From: Odontocerum albicorne
Lineage: Eukaryota > Arthropoda > Insecta > Trichoptera > Odontoceridae
Assembly: GCA_949825065.1 (NCBI GenBank)
Contig: OX463859.1
Coordinates: 28,351,847-28,415,846, forward strand
DNA: 64,000 bases
Reading direction: 5' to 3'
Shown here: one piece after another, positions 1-9,686 of the stretch
Position numbering within the stretch: the stretch's first letter is position 1
Layout of the letters: every line of letters starts with the position of its first letter
Made by a program: the position numbers and the translations under genes
Notes under the pieces: model-generated
Databases searched by the model: none
The model's input: only the letters and a program-made list of their open reading frames with translations
What the model was told of the DNA's origin: nothing

Positions 1-1
1 A

Positions 2-199
2 ATACGACAAGAGGGCCTCTTGCATGCCATAATGGAGGGTATGACCGAGGGGACAAACTCTAGGGGACGCCCACGCCGAGAGTACCTGGAGGACCTGTTG
101 GTGGACGTGCGCTGCTCAACATATACAGACTTAAAAAGAGCCGCACAGGACAGGGGGGAATGGAGGAGAAGAGTTCAAATTGCTGCAAACCAGTCTTAG
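2..199 (+). pseudogene. Non-LTR retrotransposon RT C-terminal end (partial at window edge)
   Basis: An open frame enters from the left edge and ends at TAG 197-199. Its 65 residues read IRQEGLLHAIMEGM... and include a GRPRREYLEDLL segment and WRRRVQIAANQS just before the stop. This is the basic region that follows the reverse transcriptase in RTE-like insect LINEs. A close copy lies on the opposite strand at 55169-55430 and extends further upstream, which supports a dispersed element rather than a host gene. The 5' part is outside the window. The clade assignment is inferred from the motif style. Confidence 0.75.
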
Positions 200-940
200 G
201 ACTGCAACCACGGAAGGAAGAAATAAAAAAACTTTGATATATATATTTTTTAAATCTATGTTGATTATTGATAACCAATGAAAAAAACATTTTATTTAGA
301 GTTATACAATTTATTTATAAGAAGACAAAAATTACAATACTTTCAATTGACTGCACCTATTCATTCAAAATCATTCTCGCTGAATGAATCTTTCACACTT
401 AACATGCGTTCTTTTAATTCCGAACAGAATTACCGGAATTAACCCTTCAGACCTGGTGTCCATTACAATGGACACAGAGTTCATATGCACTTTGTAAACA
501 ACTTTGTAGTTTATTTCTGCTACCAATGATAACAAATTAAGTGTAGGACACTGTATTATCGACTTTGAACGTTTCTGGCGCCATTTATCTAAACGGATAC
601 GACACAATGTTGCATTTAGTGTAAATAAAACACAAGCAAAAATATTTTTTTAAAACTTTAGAATTGTTCAATTAGATTGATGTAAATAGAAGGATTACTG
701 TTTGTTTTTCATTATTTTAAAAAAGTTTTATTTTTTATTTTATTGATTGTAATAAAATAATTATGTATATTATTATATAAGTAATGTAGAAATGTTGAGA
801 TAATATTTAAATCAATAAAAAAATATTTAACTGTGGTGAGCTATTGTAACAATACTTAAGCATATAAACAGCAATGTTATTTTCAAGTTAAACACAATTG
901 TTTTATTTCAAACATAAATACTTGTCCATAAATTCATCAT
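200..940. other. AT-rich stretch with a possible TTAA transposon end
   Basis: No gene is recognised here. At 439-442 a TTAA precedes CCCTTCAGACC, followed by a short palindrome (GTGTCCATT-AC-AATGGACAC, 456-475). This resembles the end of a piggyBac-like element, but I could not find the partner end. The rest is low-complexity AT sequence. Confidence 0.3.
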
Positions 941-945
941 CAGTC

Positions 946-1080
946 CTACAACCGGAACCGAGTTTTGGCTGCCTGCAGGGTATCCTTTCACCTACCTCTC
1001 TCAGAAGCATCCCTTCCCCAATTGATTATACCCAGAATGCAACAGTTCTCTCTCACACCATCCAGCCATCTCAGCTTTAG
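946..1080 (-). pseudogene. LINE RT C-terminal remnant
   Basis: On the minus strand one frame reads KLRWLDGVRENCCILGIINW, then a TGA where related ends have Trp, then KDTLQAAKTRFRL and stop. It matches the pattern of the 11996-12229 LINE end (LRWMDGV...RRKWRRLLEEA). It is a short 5'-truncated fragment with one nonsense codon. Confidence 0.6.
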
Positions 1081-1248
1081 TATATTCTCTCTCCTACATC
1101 ACATTGGATCACTGAACAATGCCTTCCTTGCAGGGTTAGAAGAAGAAGATAAAAATAACAAATGTATATTGAAACCGAAGTCAAGTGCAGAATTGAATAG
1201 TCTCGTGCGGCTTCTAATAAAATGAGAAGCGTATTCAACGATGATAAT

Positions 1249-1620
1249 CTAAATTTGAAACTTCGACAATTTTTTTCTAAAATTTCCATATTTAGCTATA
1301 GCAAGAGCTCCAAAATTATCTTCATAAATTTTAATACGTTGAACAATTTTAACAAAAAACATCATTAACAATATTTCTCAAGAAATGTATCTCTGTTACA
1401 GCTTCAGATAAAGCTATATATTCTGCAAAGGTGGATGATTTAGTAACACAATTTTGTTTTTTTTTATTTCTAATAGATGGGATTTCCAAATAATTTAACT
1501 ACTGATCCAGTAGTTGATTTTTTAACAATAACATCTCCTGCCCAGTCAGCATCAACATAACAATTTATAATATCAGCTTTTACAAAATCGTCTTTCGATA
1601 TTTAAAACCGAAACAAAAGA
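1249..1620 (-). pseudogene. Copia-type RNase H fragment
   Basis: Minus-strand segments in shifting frames give YVDADWAGDVIVKKSTTGSV, then KQNCVTKSSTFAEYIALSEA, then IKIYEDNFGALAIAK. These are the ordered RNase H signatures of Ty1/Copia Pol (DADWAGD, the S-T-E/F-AEY-A box, and KIYEDN). There are several frameshifts and stops. The fragment lies about 250 bp downstream of a Copia LTR and its primer-binding site on the same strand, so a large internal deletion of one element is likely, although two insertions are possible. Confidence 0.75.
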
Positions 1621-1864
1621 AATACAGGATTATGAAACTTATTCAAACCATTTTTATTTAATGAATTTATTCAAATATCAGTTAATTTTATGTGACATAA
1701 TGCATATCAACTCAAAAGTCATAAGATAACATTGAATATTATTTATACCTTAAAGGATTTTTATAGAATATATGAGTTTTTCTCTTAATACATGTTTTCA
1801 CTTATTAATAAATAAATTCAAACTAACTATAGTGACGTACTCATTCATGTCTGCAACCAACCAT

Positions 1865-2052
1865 GCTCTGCTACCATGTTAAGTTTATTTAATGCGGAAC
1901 ACAAGTGATACACGATTTGCTCCTTATATAGGGCATGACGAACTTGGACACCACAAAATGTTTTGTGACAATACTGAAAAAAATATATTTAGAGCATTGT
2001 GACACAGAGTATTGTCAATATGGTGAATATAAAATGTACCCGCACATCAACA
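1865..2052 (-). mobile_element. Copia-type 5' LTR with adjacent primer-binding site
   Basis: On the minus strand the LTR runs from TGTTGATG (2052) to CTTAACA (1877), 176 bp, with a TATATAAGGAG promoter motif and an ATTAAATAAA region. Immediately after its last base comes TGGTAGCAGAGC (1876-1865), a Copia-style primer-binding site close to the initiator-Met tRNA type. An inverted copy of the same length lies at 17786-17961. Confidence 0.8.
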
Positions 2053-2239
2053 TATTTACATTCAATATATGTATGTATATTACAAAATATTACCAAATTT
2101 AGTCAAGTACGAGTAGACTTACGTAATTGTGGAACACTTATTTTATAGTGATTTTAAACTTAGATTTGTTTTTAGTGGAACAACGCTTACATAGAACAAG
2201 AAGAATTGGATTTATCAAAAAAATTATGGATTGATTTTT

Positions 2240-2387
2240 TTCTTCTCTTTTTTTGAAAGAATATTTGTGACCGAAGTCATAGCTATCAAATATTTCAGAT
2301 GATAAAATGATGATAAGATTGACGCGGGGTTCGAACCGACGACTTTTCGCACGTAAATCCAGTGCGTTACCGCGCGGCCATGCTCCT
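2240..2387 (-). repeat. tRNA-derived SINE, family 1
   Basis: The minus strand reads CATGGCCGCGCGGTAACGCA (A-box region), then GTCGTCGGTTCGAACCCCGC (B box). About 70 bp later come TATGACTTCGGTCA and an A-rich end. The head is tRNA-like but lacks a credible cloverleaf 3' half. Copies of the same family are at 21953-22118 (+) and 46225-46335 (-). The 200-residue ORF overlapping this site is therefore not treated as a gene. Confidence 0.75.
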
Positions 2388-3230
2388 ATGAGTATATTTA
2401 CTACACTTGAATCGTACTTGAAGTATGTCATCATTACTATTATTTTCACGCTGAGATGTATCGCCACCAGAGAAGGGGTCCCTTTGGACAGTTCATTCTT
2501 CGTCACTATAAAGCGCACGCTCATAATAAAGAAAGATTTCGTTATTCTTGGGTAAATCGTGCTGAATAGGGATTTATTGTGTCCTTCATAATAGTATGTA
2601 TGGTGGTAGAATTGAACTGTACTGAACTGAAGCTCCATGGTATCTGACTCGGTAAATGTTCTATAGGCATTAAAATAGTTATTTGATTGTTGAATTTGAG
2701 TTATTTTTGTTTCGTGTAAGTCCATAACGAGATGCTTCATTAAATTATCTCAGAATACTTCAAATGTGTTTATTATATGGATTGGATATGTTTTGTGTAC
2801 AGCACTGGTACAAAGACTGTAAAATAGGTGGAAGGCTACCGCTCAATACTCGGAGACTGATTTACTTTATGCTTTTCCGATGAAAAGTAGCAGGGTGAAG
2901 AGATTCCTCTTTAGCAGGTAGAAGTTGGTCGTAAGTAAAAACACATTAAACGTTCCAGAAACTGAGAATATATTTTTGACGTTTTCCGTTCATTATGTGT
3001 AGCCAATCGTTTATCCTAAGCTCCTATATTCGCCCGTGTATGCCGTCATGGCTTGCTAGATACTACGTATCTCGCGCGTTTTTCGCTTGCTTGGGCCGAC
3101 TGACTTTTCATAGTAACTATTGCGAAAGCCACGCATAAGGTACATTTCATTACAATAGGTACACAGCAAGTACATTTTTACTTATACAAAACAAAATAAA
3201 TCATATGTTTTTGGGTAACGCATACGTCCG
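2388..3230. other. Intergenic, nothing recognised
   Basis: No coding, RNA or repeat boundary can be supported. A moderately GC-rich patch near 3020-3130 has no recognisable product on either strand. Confidence 0.4.
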
Positions 3231-3259
3231 ATACATTTTGCATATAAAAGTATACTTTC

Positions 3260-4077
3260 AATCACATAGATTCCATAAAACTCGTCATAGAGTCCATAAA
3301 ATACCGACTGCTTAGACCTACAGTCAGATCTCAACAACGTTTGTGAGTGGAGCCACAATAATAAATTATATTTCAATGCATCAAAGTGCAAAATTATGTC
3401 GTATCATCGCTCACATGTCTTGAAATTCCATAGATATACACTAGAATCTACACCTATACCCCCGCACAGATAATATTAAAGATCTTGGTGTGTTGTTCCA
3501 CAACAATCTCGCGTTTGGTCCTCACATAGAAGTTATGTGCAACTCAGCTTATAAAACTCTAGGATTTGTTATGAGAATCTCTAAGTCGTTTGAAAACCAA
3601 TTGGTGCTCAAAACGTTGTTTAATTCATTGATCCGTAGCAAACTAGAAAGCAATGCTTGCATTTGGAGCCCGGTGGGGGCGCAGAACTCGCTCATGGTGG
3701 AGAAAGTACAAAAAAAATATCTACGATATCTCTATATGAGAGAGTTCGGTGTCTGTCCATGGCTTTATCCTACTCAGTTCCTGCTGGGCATGCTCGGGTA
3801 TAACTCCTTGAGCGTAAGAAGAGGTGTGCGTCTCCTGGTATACGTTGTCAAACTCGTTCGAGGAGTTGAGAGCTGTCCAGCATTACTACAAAGATTAGCG
3901 TTAAATGTTCCTAACAATTACACTAGACTGCGCCGGCAAGAACTGTTCTCAATAACATACACAAGAACGGGTCTTCCAGCCGCTATGCCTGTTGGAAGGG
4001 CCTTAACTCTTTTGAACGGGACTGCTTCGGATATTGACATATTTCATATCACATTACCAAAAGCAAAAGTACTATAA
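3260..4077 (+). pseudogene. Jockey-superfamily LINE, RT palm to C-terminus (LINE-D)
   Basis: The first recognisable piece reads DCLDLQSDLNNVCEW followed by NKLYFNASKCKIMSYHR (about 3300-3400), the end of the RT palm and thumb of Jockey-like elements. After stops and a frameshift near 3470, an open frame (IKDLGVLFHNNLAFGPHI...) continues to TAA 4075-4077. It contains the LESNACIWSP and KVQKKYLRYLY signatures of the RT C-terminal region. No endonuclease or RT catalytic YADD part is present, so this is a 5'-truncated insertion. The 3' UTR ends in an A-rich tail at about 4330. Confidence 0.8.
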
Positions 4078-4330
4078 ATTTTCTTCTTAGATTGAGCGCG
4101 TTAGAAAGCACTCATCAACATACCTAAATGACTGTGAATATATGTGTGTAATATGTTTGTGTGTATATACTCGTTTGTATGCATATGTATTATTTTTTAT
4201 TTTATATAATTTTTAGACTTATAATTTTTTTTTCTCTACCTATGTAATTTTTCTTCTTTTTTAATGTCTTGTATTTTTTTAAAGTAATTAGGCTAAGCCT
4301 GTTTTGAAAAAAATAAACAAATAAAAAAAC
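4078..4330 (+). mobile_element. 3' UTR and A-rich tail of LINE-D
   Basis: AT-rich sequence follows the RT stop and ends with AATAAACAAATAAAAAAAC at 4311-4330. This is consistent with the 3' end of the truncated LINE. Confidence 0.6.
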
Positions 4331-4377
4331 CTGAATTGGTAAACTTATTCAGGCTCGATGAGATGACTAAATCTGTT

Positions 4378-4615
4378 AAAAGCCCAGGACATTTTCAATT
4401 ATACATCTGCACAGGCAAAAGCCCAGGACATTTTCAATTATACATCTGCACAGGCAAAAGCCCAGGACATTTTCAATTATACATCTGCACAGGCAAAAGC
4501 CCAGGACATTTTCAATTATACATCTGCACAGGCAAAAGCCCAGGACATTTTCAATTATACATCTGCACAGGCAAAAGCCCAGGACATTTTCAATTATACA
4601 TCTGCACAGGCAAAT
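4378..4615. repeat. 39-bp minisatellite, 6 near-identical units
   Basis: The unit begins GCCCAGGACATTTTCAATTA and recurs at 4382, 4421, 4460, 4499, 4538 and 4577 with virtually no divergence. Because 39 is divisible by three, both strands carry repeat-encoded ORFs (93 and 86 residues); I regard these as artefacts. Confidence 0.97.
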
Positions 4616-5210
4616 GACATATTTGCGCCCTATCATTTCGTGTAAAACTTCACCCTTGCTGCGTATTTTTTTGAAAATATCATATATTTGAACTTTAACG
4701 TCAATGACCTATCCATAATTTTGTGGATACGTTTTGACCTCAAACCTTTGTTTTCTCAAAGAGTTAACGAACTGTTTGACTAATTTGATTCGTCAAATAT
4801 TTGTAGGTACAGGTTATCAGTTTACAGTTAAGTGAAAACCAAATATCATATTGATAGTGTTATCAGTTTACAGATTCGAGTTGAATTTAATAAATTTCAT
4901 ATTGAATTTGATTCGCACTTGATTCTCAAACAATCCCAAACATGGAATTAAATCCAATTAGTGAATCATTCTCGTACATTGATGCGTGTATCAGTGTGCA
5001 ACAGTCATCTTTATCTCACGGTCGAAAATATGAATACAAATAAAAAAATATTTATTTCAAGTAAAAAAAACCTACACATATTTCTAGACTCTGGTTGACT
5101 TTTTAGATTCTGGTAGATTTTTCATAAAGCACAATATCGACGAATTCCGTAGCCTATACTTGAGACAATGTAGCATGGTCCCTGTGACGTTTGAAATGTC
5201 ATGTCTCAAA
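4616..5210. other. AT-rich intergenic
   Basis: No gene is seen. A short motif, TATCAGTTTACAG, occurs twice around 4815-4875. Confidence 0.4.
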
Positions 5211-5456
5211 GGGATGGGGTAAAATCATTTTATTTACGAATCGAATCGTTTTTTTTTTTTTATAAATCGAAAAATTGTTTTTATCTAAACTGACGCTTTA
5301 ATTCCTAATTTTCACTATACTGACTTTCTAATGTATTGTATGATTTGTATCTATCTTTAAATAGGCCAAGATCCACAATGAATTAATACTAATTACGAGC
5401 ATTTAATTTTAGGTATTAAAAAAATCGAAAATCCAATTATCGTATACCCCATCCCT
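5211..5456. mobile_element. Small inverted-repeat (MITE-like) element
   Basis: GGGATGGGGTA at 5211 is mirrored by TACCCCATCCC ending at 5455, and the adjoining bases are also partly complementary (AATCG-rich). The length is about 245 bp with no coding capacity. No clear target duplication was found, so the boundaries are provisional. Confidence 0.45.
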
Positions 5457-5639
5457 AGCCAATGTAGACTAACGTAGTGACTTTTGAAAAACGTCACCAA
5501 ATATTATTTGATTTTAACAAATTTTTGCTAATTTGTAACAAAATTTATTAATTTGTCGTTATTGTTAGTTTTATTTTATGTAATGTATTTACCTAAATAA
5601 CTTACTATTTATTCGAATCGAAGCTTATATTAAAGTTGA

Positions 5640-5825
5640 TAGGCCACACAGGAAGGAGCCTCGCTCGATGCTTAGAGCTATGTTGCGAGTAAGGCGACAT
5701 ATCCTAGCGACCCAACGTACCGCATACTATCGCAGTGGCCACACTGCACGCTTCGCGCCACGTTGCATGACGATTAGTCATCGAGTGAATCTCCTAGCGA
5801 AAAGGCGTGATGGTTAATTTAAAAG
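5640..5825. other. GC-richer leader upstream of the MADF exon
   Basis: A sharply more GC-rich patch contains GGCCACAC twice (5642 and about 5747). It could be the terminal region of a PIF/Harbinger-type transposon, many of which carry a MADF/Myb-like second gene. No opposite end was found. Confidence 0.3.
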
Positions 5826-5955
5826 ATGGCGGAAGTTTTAATGACAGCTGTGTATAAAAGAGAGCCTTTGTGGAACCCATCGAGCAAATTATAGAAAAAT
5901 GTACCTGTAATAAAATCACTTTGGAATGAAGTTACACAGGAAGTAAATAAAGATG
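5826..5955 (+). pseudogene. MADF (Myb/SANT-like) domain exon, broken
   Basis: From ATG 5826 the frame reads MAEVLMTAVYKREPLWNPSS, then KL, an in-frame TAG (5892-5894), then KNVPVIKSLWNEVTQEVNKD. Spacing and residues match the first two helices of the MADF DNA-binding domain (L..AVY..R.PLWN......Y......WN.V...). The TAG falls where MADF proteins carry a conserved Tyr. The segment ends at GTAAGT (5956), a good splice donor. It may be a decayed host gene exon or the MADF partner gene of a Harbinger-like transposon. No downstream exon is recognised. Confidence 0.6.
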
Positions 5956-5984
5956 GTAAGTTATAATGAAATTGGCAATACATT

Positions 5985-6125
5985 TTACGGCTTTTGGTAA
6001 TACATTAAATAACTTAGGAGCTAAATACGAGTACACGAAACTTCTATATGCGAAGGTCGTTCGCATGTATGGTATTTTAACTAAAGTTTGTTTCTCTTGT
6101 ATAATAAATACTTGTTTTAACAGTG
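5985..6125 (+). repeat. Dispersed repeat shared with 35125-35262
   Basis: About 140 bp beginning TTTTGGTAATACA and ending TAAATACTTGTTTTAA recur in the same orientation at 35125-35262. The function is unknown. Here it lies just downstream of the MADF exon. Confidence 0.65.
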
Positions 6126-6224
6126 CAGTATTTTCTAAATGTACACAAAAGAAAAAATTGGCATAAAGTTGTTGAGCATGACAACTGCAGTCTGACGGAA
6201 GATCAAATCCGTATTTGTTCTTCG

Positions 6225-6600
6225 TTGATATTTGTACATCACTTTCAAACGCTTCTTAAAGTCTACATTGCCTTAAGTATCGCAAACGGATTGATTTCCA
6301 ATTTTGCCTCTTTGTATTCAAGTCCCTTAATGGAATGTCTCCATTGTATCTTCCGAATCTGTGGCTGAGAGATGTTCCTTGAGGGCAAATTAGAACTTTG
6401 AAGTAGATTTCTTTTTCATCTAATATATTGGTTGATCCAAATTATTCCAATAGGGTGATGTATTATGATAAAGCTTTTGTCTTTGCTAGGTCGCATGGTG
6501 TGGAATGGTCTGCCTCCTAGTATCAGATATATGGGTGGCGTGTGTAGCTTTAGGAAGCACTTAAAAACAATCCTTTTTGGGAGGTCTTATTAAAATTTAT
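6225..6600 (+). pseudogene. LINE-B RT C-terminal remnant
   Basis: The plus strand encodes LHCLKYRKRIDFQFCLFVFK...NGMSPLYLPNLWLRDVP, then after stops FARSHGVEW and SFRKHLKTILFGRSY. This is the extreme C-terminus of a Jockey-like RT. The same family recurs at 8168-8400 (-), 15600-15729 plus 17014-17235 (+), and 19340-19419 plus 21503-21790 (-). All are 5'-truncated. Confidence 0.75.
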
Positions 6601-6602
6601 GA

Positions 6603-6680
6603 GTGGGTTCGAATCCTGAATTAGAAAGGCCTCGAGGAGAATTTGCTCTCTAAACGGCGATATATAAATTATCCTTTAAT
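6603..6680 (+). repeat. SINE family 4 tail
   Basis: GGGTTCGAATCCTGAATTAG (a tRNA B-box form), then TCTCTAAACGGCGATATATA. The same pair of motifs occurs at 51220-51300, 62890-63030 and, reversed, at 58970-59068. Confidence 0.55.
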
Positions 6681-6959
6681 TATTCTCTCTTTGTTATTTT
6701 TGGTTGCCCTTTGGATTGGTATTTGACATGCCTAGCAAATATTGCACGAATACAAAAAGCGGCCCTGTCTATTATCTGTCACACATTTTAATCGCTTATA
6801 TTACAATGATAAACATTCAATTGTCAGTCTAGTCAATTCGAGTGTGAATTCGAGTGTGTCAAGTGTTGTTTAACATAACTGTTAATTACAAATAAACTCA
6901 AGTTATTAAAGTGTCTGGTTTTTTTAACTACTTGTCAAAAAAAATTAAATAATAACTTA

Positions 6960-7210
6960 TCAACAAACTCGTATTGATTGTGAAAATTATTAACAACATT
7001 CACTAAAAAAGCTCTCGTTAATTGTAAATATTATTAAAAAATTAACTAAACAAACTCTCATTGAGAAACTCGCTAAAAACATTCACTAAACAAACTGGTT
7101 GATTGTGAAAAATTTTAAAAACATTCATTAAACAAACTCTGATTGGGAAATTATTAAAAAAATTAAGTAAACGAACTCTCGTTGATTGTGAAAATTGTAA
7201 AAAAACATTA
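6960..7210. repeat. Degenerate tandem repeat upstream of the methuselah-like gene
   Basis: Four to five imperfect copies of an AT-rich block containing CAAACTCTCRTTGATTGTGAAAA and AACATTCACTAAA, roughly 45-60 bp apart, lie 150-400 bp upstream of ATG 7366. The array is old and diverged. Whether it affects expression is unknown. Confidence 0.55.
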
Positions 7211-7365
7211 AATCATCTATGAAATTAAAAAATTATCTTCGCGTTATCCTCATTAATATGTTTATCAAAATGTAACATATTTGTCATAGATAATGTGAAA
7301 ACAGTGTAAACATTGTGCCCAATTTAAAACAGTAAAAAATTATCAAGTTAATAAACTTTTTAGAC

Positions 7366-8106
7366 ATGTCTTTGACAAGAAAATTTAGTTTATTTTTAAC
7401 CATCTCATTTGTAAGTGGTTTAAACAATACACAAAACGCATGTATGTATCACATGAGTATAGACATAACGAATGGAACTAAACTAGAAAATGGAACGATA
7501 TCATATAAAAATGTTAACTACAGTTCCATAGAATATTTCGAACACACTGAAAATGATAATAAAGTGACAATAAGAGGCTGTACATGTTTGCAGAAATCTT
7601 GCATGAGGAAATGTTGTCCAGGACAAATGGATAAAAATTTTAAATGCGTCGAAAGAAATGATCCACTGGTAAATCAATTCAACCCTGAAATATTCTCCAA
7701 AACGATTCTAGAAAGAAACATAACGGCTGAAAAACACTTCGGTCTGTTGTTTGGGGACCCATGCAAGGATGAGGAAAGTTTTCATCTCGACCCTGAAGCC
7801 GAAGAGGGTAAATTCTACCTACAAATGGATGGCCAAGTATTTGTACCTGAAATTGACGGAAAGAAGTATTTCAATCAGACGAATTATTGCATGGATGCAT
7901 TTATCAGTGACACAAACAATAATAGCTTAAACCCCGAGCAACTTCAATACGCCGTTTTCCTCTGTTTCGAAAAAGAAGAAATACTCGTACGTTATAGTTT
8001 TATAATAATTTTTAGTTTGCTTTTCATTTTGGCCATATTTATTATTGGGCTTATTATATTTAGAATCTGCATTAAATCTAGAAGAAATCAACAATTATAT
8101 TATTAA
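7366..8106 (+). CDS. Methuselah-like ectodomain protein with a single membrane segment
   Basis: A clean 246-residue frame and the best host gene in the window. Residues 1-25 form a signal peptide. The ectodomain carries RGCTCLQKSCMRKCCPGQ (70-87), the Cys-rich signature of the methuselah N-terminal domain that binds ligands outside the cell, plus several N-glycosylation sequons (NNT, NGT twice, NYS, NIT, NQT). CFEKEEILVRY leads into one strongly hydrophobic helix, about 210-232, in the position of helix 1. A short basic tail, KSRRNQQLYY, then ends at TAA. Family members normally run to about 500 residues with seven helices; here six helices and all loops are missing, and I see no splice donor before the stop. 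AATAAA follows at 8160. Possibilities are a single-pass decoy or ligand-binding protein, a truncated paralogue, or one isoform. The family call is firm; the function is inferred. Confidence 0.8.
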   Translation: MSLTRKFSLFLTISFVSGLNNTQNACMYHMSIDITNGTKLENGTISYKNVNYSSIEYFEHTENDNKVTIRGCTCLQKSCMRKCCPGQMDKNFKCVERNDPLVNQFNPEIFSKTILERNITAEKHFGLLFGDPCKDEESFHLDPEAEEGKFYLQMDGQVFVPEIDGKKYFNQTNYCMDAFISDTNNNSLNPEQLQYAVFLCFEKEEILVRYSFIIIFSLLFILAIFIIGLIIFRICIKSRRNQQLYY

Positions 8107-8159
8107 ATATATATATTATATATTGAACTGTCCAAACTAAAAAAATGCATATTTCTTAA

Positions 8160-8165
8160 AATAAA
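8160..8165 (+). promoter_or_regulatory. Polyadenylation signal of the methuselah-like gene
   Basis: AATAAA lies 54 bp after the stop codon. Its context (ATTTCTTAAAATAAAG) is repeated almost unchanged near 9170. Confidence 0.55.
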
Positions 8166-8167
8166 GT

Positions 8168-8400
8168 TAACATAAGCTACACACGCTACCCTAACTCTAA
8201 GAAGTTGACCATTCCACGCCACCTCGCCCTATTGGATCGATCCGAAAAAGTCGACCTCAAAATTCTACTTCTCTCTGAAGGAACATCTCTCAGACACAGA
8301 TTCGAAAGATACAATGGAGACATCTCATTAAGGGACTTGAAAACAAAGAGACAAATATTGAAATCAATCAATCAACCGAATTCAATAAACGCAAAGGGAG
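8168..8400 (-). pseudogene. LINE-B RT C-terminal remnant
   Basis: The minus strand encodes IDFNICLFVFKSLNEMSPLY and SNLCLRDVPSERSRILRSTF, the same C-terminal block as at 6225. The 3' tail is missing. It is inserted directly behind the polyadenylation signal of the methuselah-like gene. Confidence 0.75.
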
Positions 8401-8875
8401 GAAAACAATTTAGGCAGTCGATTGGAGCGTGGTTGTTATTGCAATTTTTACTGGAGTTTTTTTATTATTTTATAAGTACTTGTATTTTTTTTTTACTTTT
8501 ATGATTATGTGCGGTACATTGTGGGGTGAATTTTTTTGGTATTTTTGAATGATGAAGTGTGAGGAGTTTGATTTCGCGTGATGTATACATATGTAATTGA
8601 GTGTCACTGTTGATGTCAGGTTGATGAGAATGTGCAACAGGGTTTTATATAATCAAAAATCGGAAAGAAGTATCGATTTATTTTTTCATGCTTTATGTCC
8701 TCAGTGAGATACAGGCAAAAGCCTAGTTTAATGGAGACACGACAAACGAAAGGCAACAAACCCAGATCCATTAAATTACTTGTTTTTTTGCAAGTTATGT
8801 ATATTTCTTGTCATGTGTAAAATATATATATTTTTTTAATAAATAAAAAAAAATTGTTTGCGACACTTAAACTGG
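8376..8875 (+). mobile_element. Dispersed repeat C, full-length-looking copy
   Basis: It runs from GAATTCAATAAACGCAAAGG to an A-rich end (AATAAATAAAAAAA). Landmarks are TGATGAAGTGTGAGGAGTTT, AGATACAGGCAAAAGCCTAG and TTCTTGTCATGTGTAAAATA. Reverse-strand copies are at 23285-23820, 31985-32345 and 42965-43330. No coding sequence is recognised; it is probably the 3' UTR of a LINE or a SINE-like unit. Confidence 0.7.
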
Positions 8876-8949
8876 AAAAAAAACAGATCGCGATTATTTA
8901 TATTTAGTTCGAATATTTTATAATTTGCTAATTTATAGTTAGTATTTAT

Positions 8950-9060
8950 TGTAATTTATTTTTAACAAACACTGTTTATTCCACTTTTTTGTGACAGTAT
9001 AACCCTACCGGTTTCAAGGCTTTCACCTCATCTTCAGGGGAGCGCAAACAAGACTCTTAG
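8950..9060. mobile_element. Fold-back element, half copy
   Basis: It contains CAAACACTGTTTATTCCAC, ACCCTACCGGTTTCAAGG and CTTTCACCTCATCTTCAGGG. The same sequence forms complete inverted repeats at 26405-26580 and 51680-51833, and a half copy at 43748-43853. Confidence 0.65.
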
Positions 9061-9076
9061 TTAGTATTTAATATGA

Positions 9077-9190
9077 ATATTATTTGTTTATTTCAGATTA
9101 ATAAATTATAATTCAATTGAATATAATTAATAAATATATATTTAATTGTACAAACCTAAAAAGTGTATTTCTTAAAATAAAAATTGTCAA
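9077..9190 (+). other. Second copy of the methuselah-like 3' end (possible extra terminal exon)
   Basis: From about 9110, TAAATATATATTTAATTGTACAAACC...GTGTATTTCTTAAAATAAAA parallels the 3' UTR at 8104-8166 (TAAATATATATATTAT...AACTGTCCAAACT...GCATATTTCTTAAAATAAAG). Just before it, TTATTTGTTTATTTCAG (about 9083-9099) looks like a splice acceptor, followed by ATT AAT AAA TTA TAA, a short ending comparable to the gene's own. This may be a duplicated terminal exon or a remnant separated by repeat insertions. Similarity was judged by eye. Confidence 0.4.
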
Positions 9191-9309
9191 AAGTATCCTG
9201 AGCACATTTTTCTATATCATCCTATTCGTATTTAGAGATTTTCATCCTATTTGTCGTTAATAGATATACAACAAATTTATAGATATTTTAAGTTTCCGTC
9301 GTTATTAGA

Positions 9310-9460
9310 CCTCGTAGGAGAGGTTTGTGGACATGACGCAACCTTGTTCTATTCCTTTCGAAATATTAAACCATGGTACCATTCACTCTAATACGTGGTC
9401 TACTTTCGACATATAATAACATAATACCACATATTGGTTTACACGTTCAACGCCATATTC
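9310..9460 (-). mobile_element. LINE-E fragment
   Basis: The sequence around GAAATATTAAACCATGGTAC and ATTCACTCTAATACGTGGTC matches 52395-52499 and its continuation at 53213-53280 (reverse strand of LINE-E). It provides the uninterrupted target used to define the TTAA element at 52510. Confidence 0.6.
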
Positions 9461-9686
9461 AATCATATTTAAATATATACGAGTATATCAAAAATTATTT
9501 TATCGGTTACTAGATTCAAAGAATACGTACTATTTACACAGTTTTACTGATAAATTATTATAAATGATTAATATTTATATTAATTTATCAGTAAAATGTG
9601 CATCGCTGATATGTTATCCGACCTCCGAGGCTTCGTTGGAAAGTAACTTGTTTTTTTCTGAACTCGAATGTTTCGGATTCGATTTA

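Noticed and set aside
2138..2740. 200-residue minus-strand ORF
   Set aside because: It runs through a SINE family 1 copy (2240-2387) and has no conserved motif; the open frame is chance.
4336..4636. Repeat-rich ORFs on both strands
   Set aside because: They are the 39-bp minisatellite read in frame; no start context or unique sequence.
7366..8106. Complete seven-helix GPCR
   Set aside because: Only one membrane segment is encoded, and no further helices were found in the next 1.5 kb.
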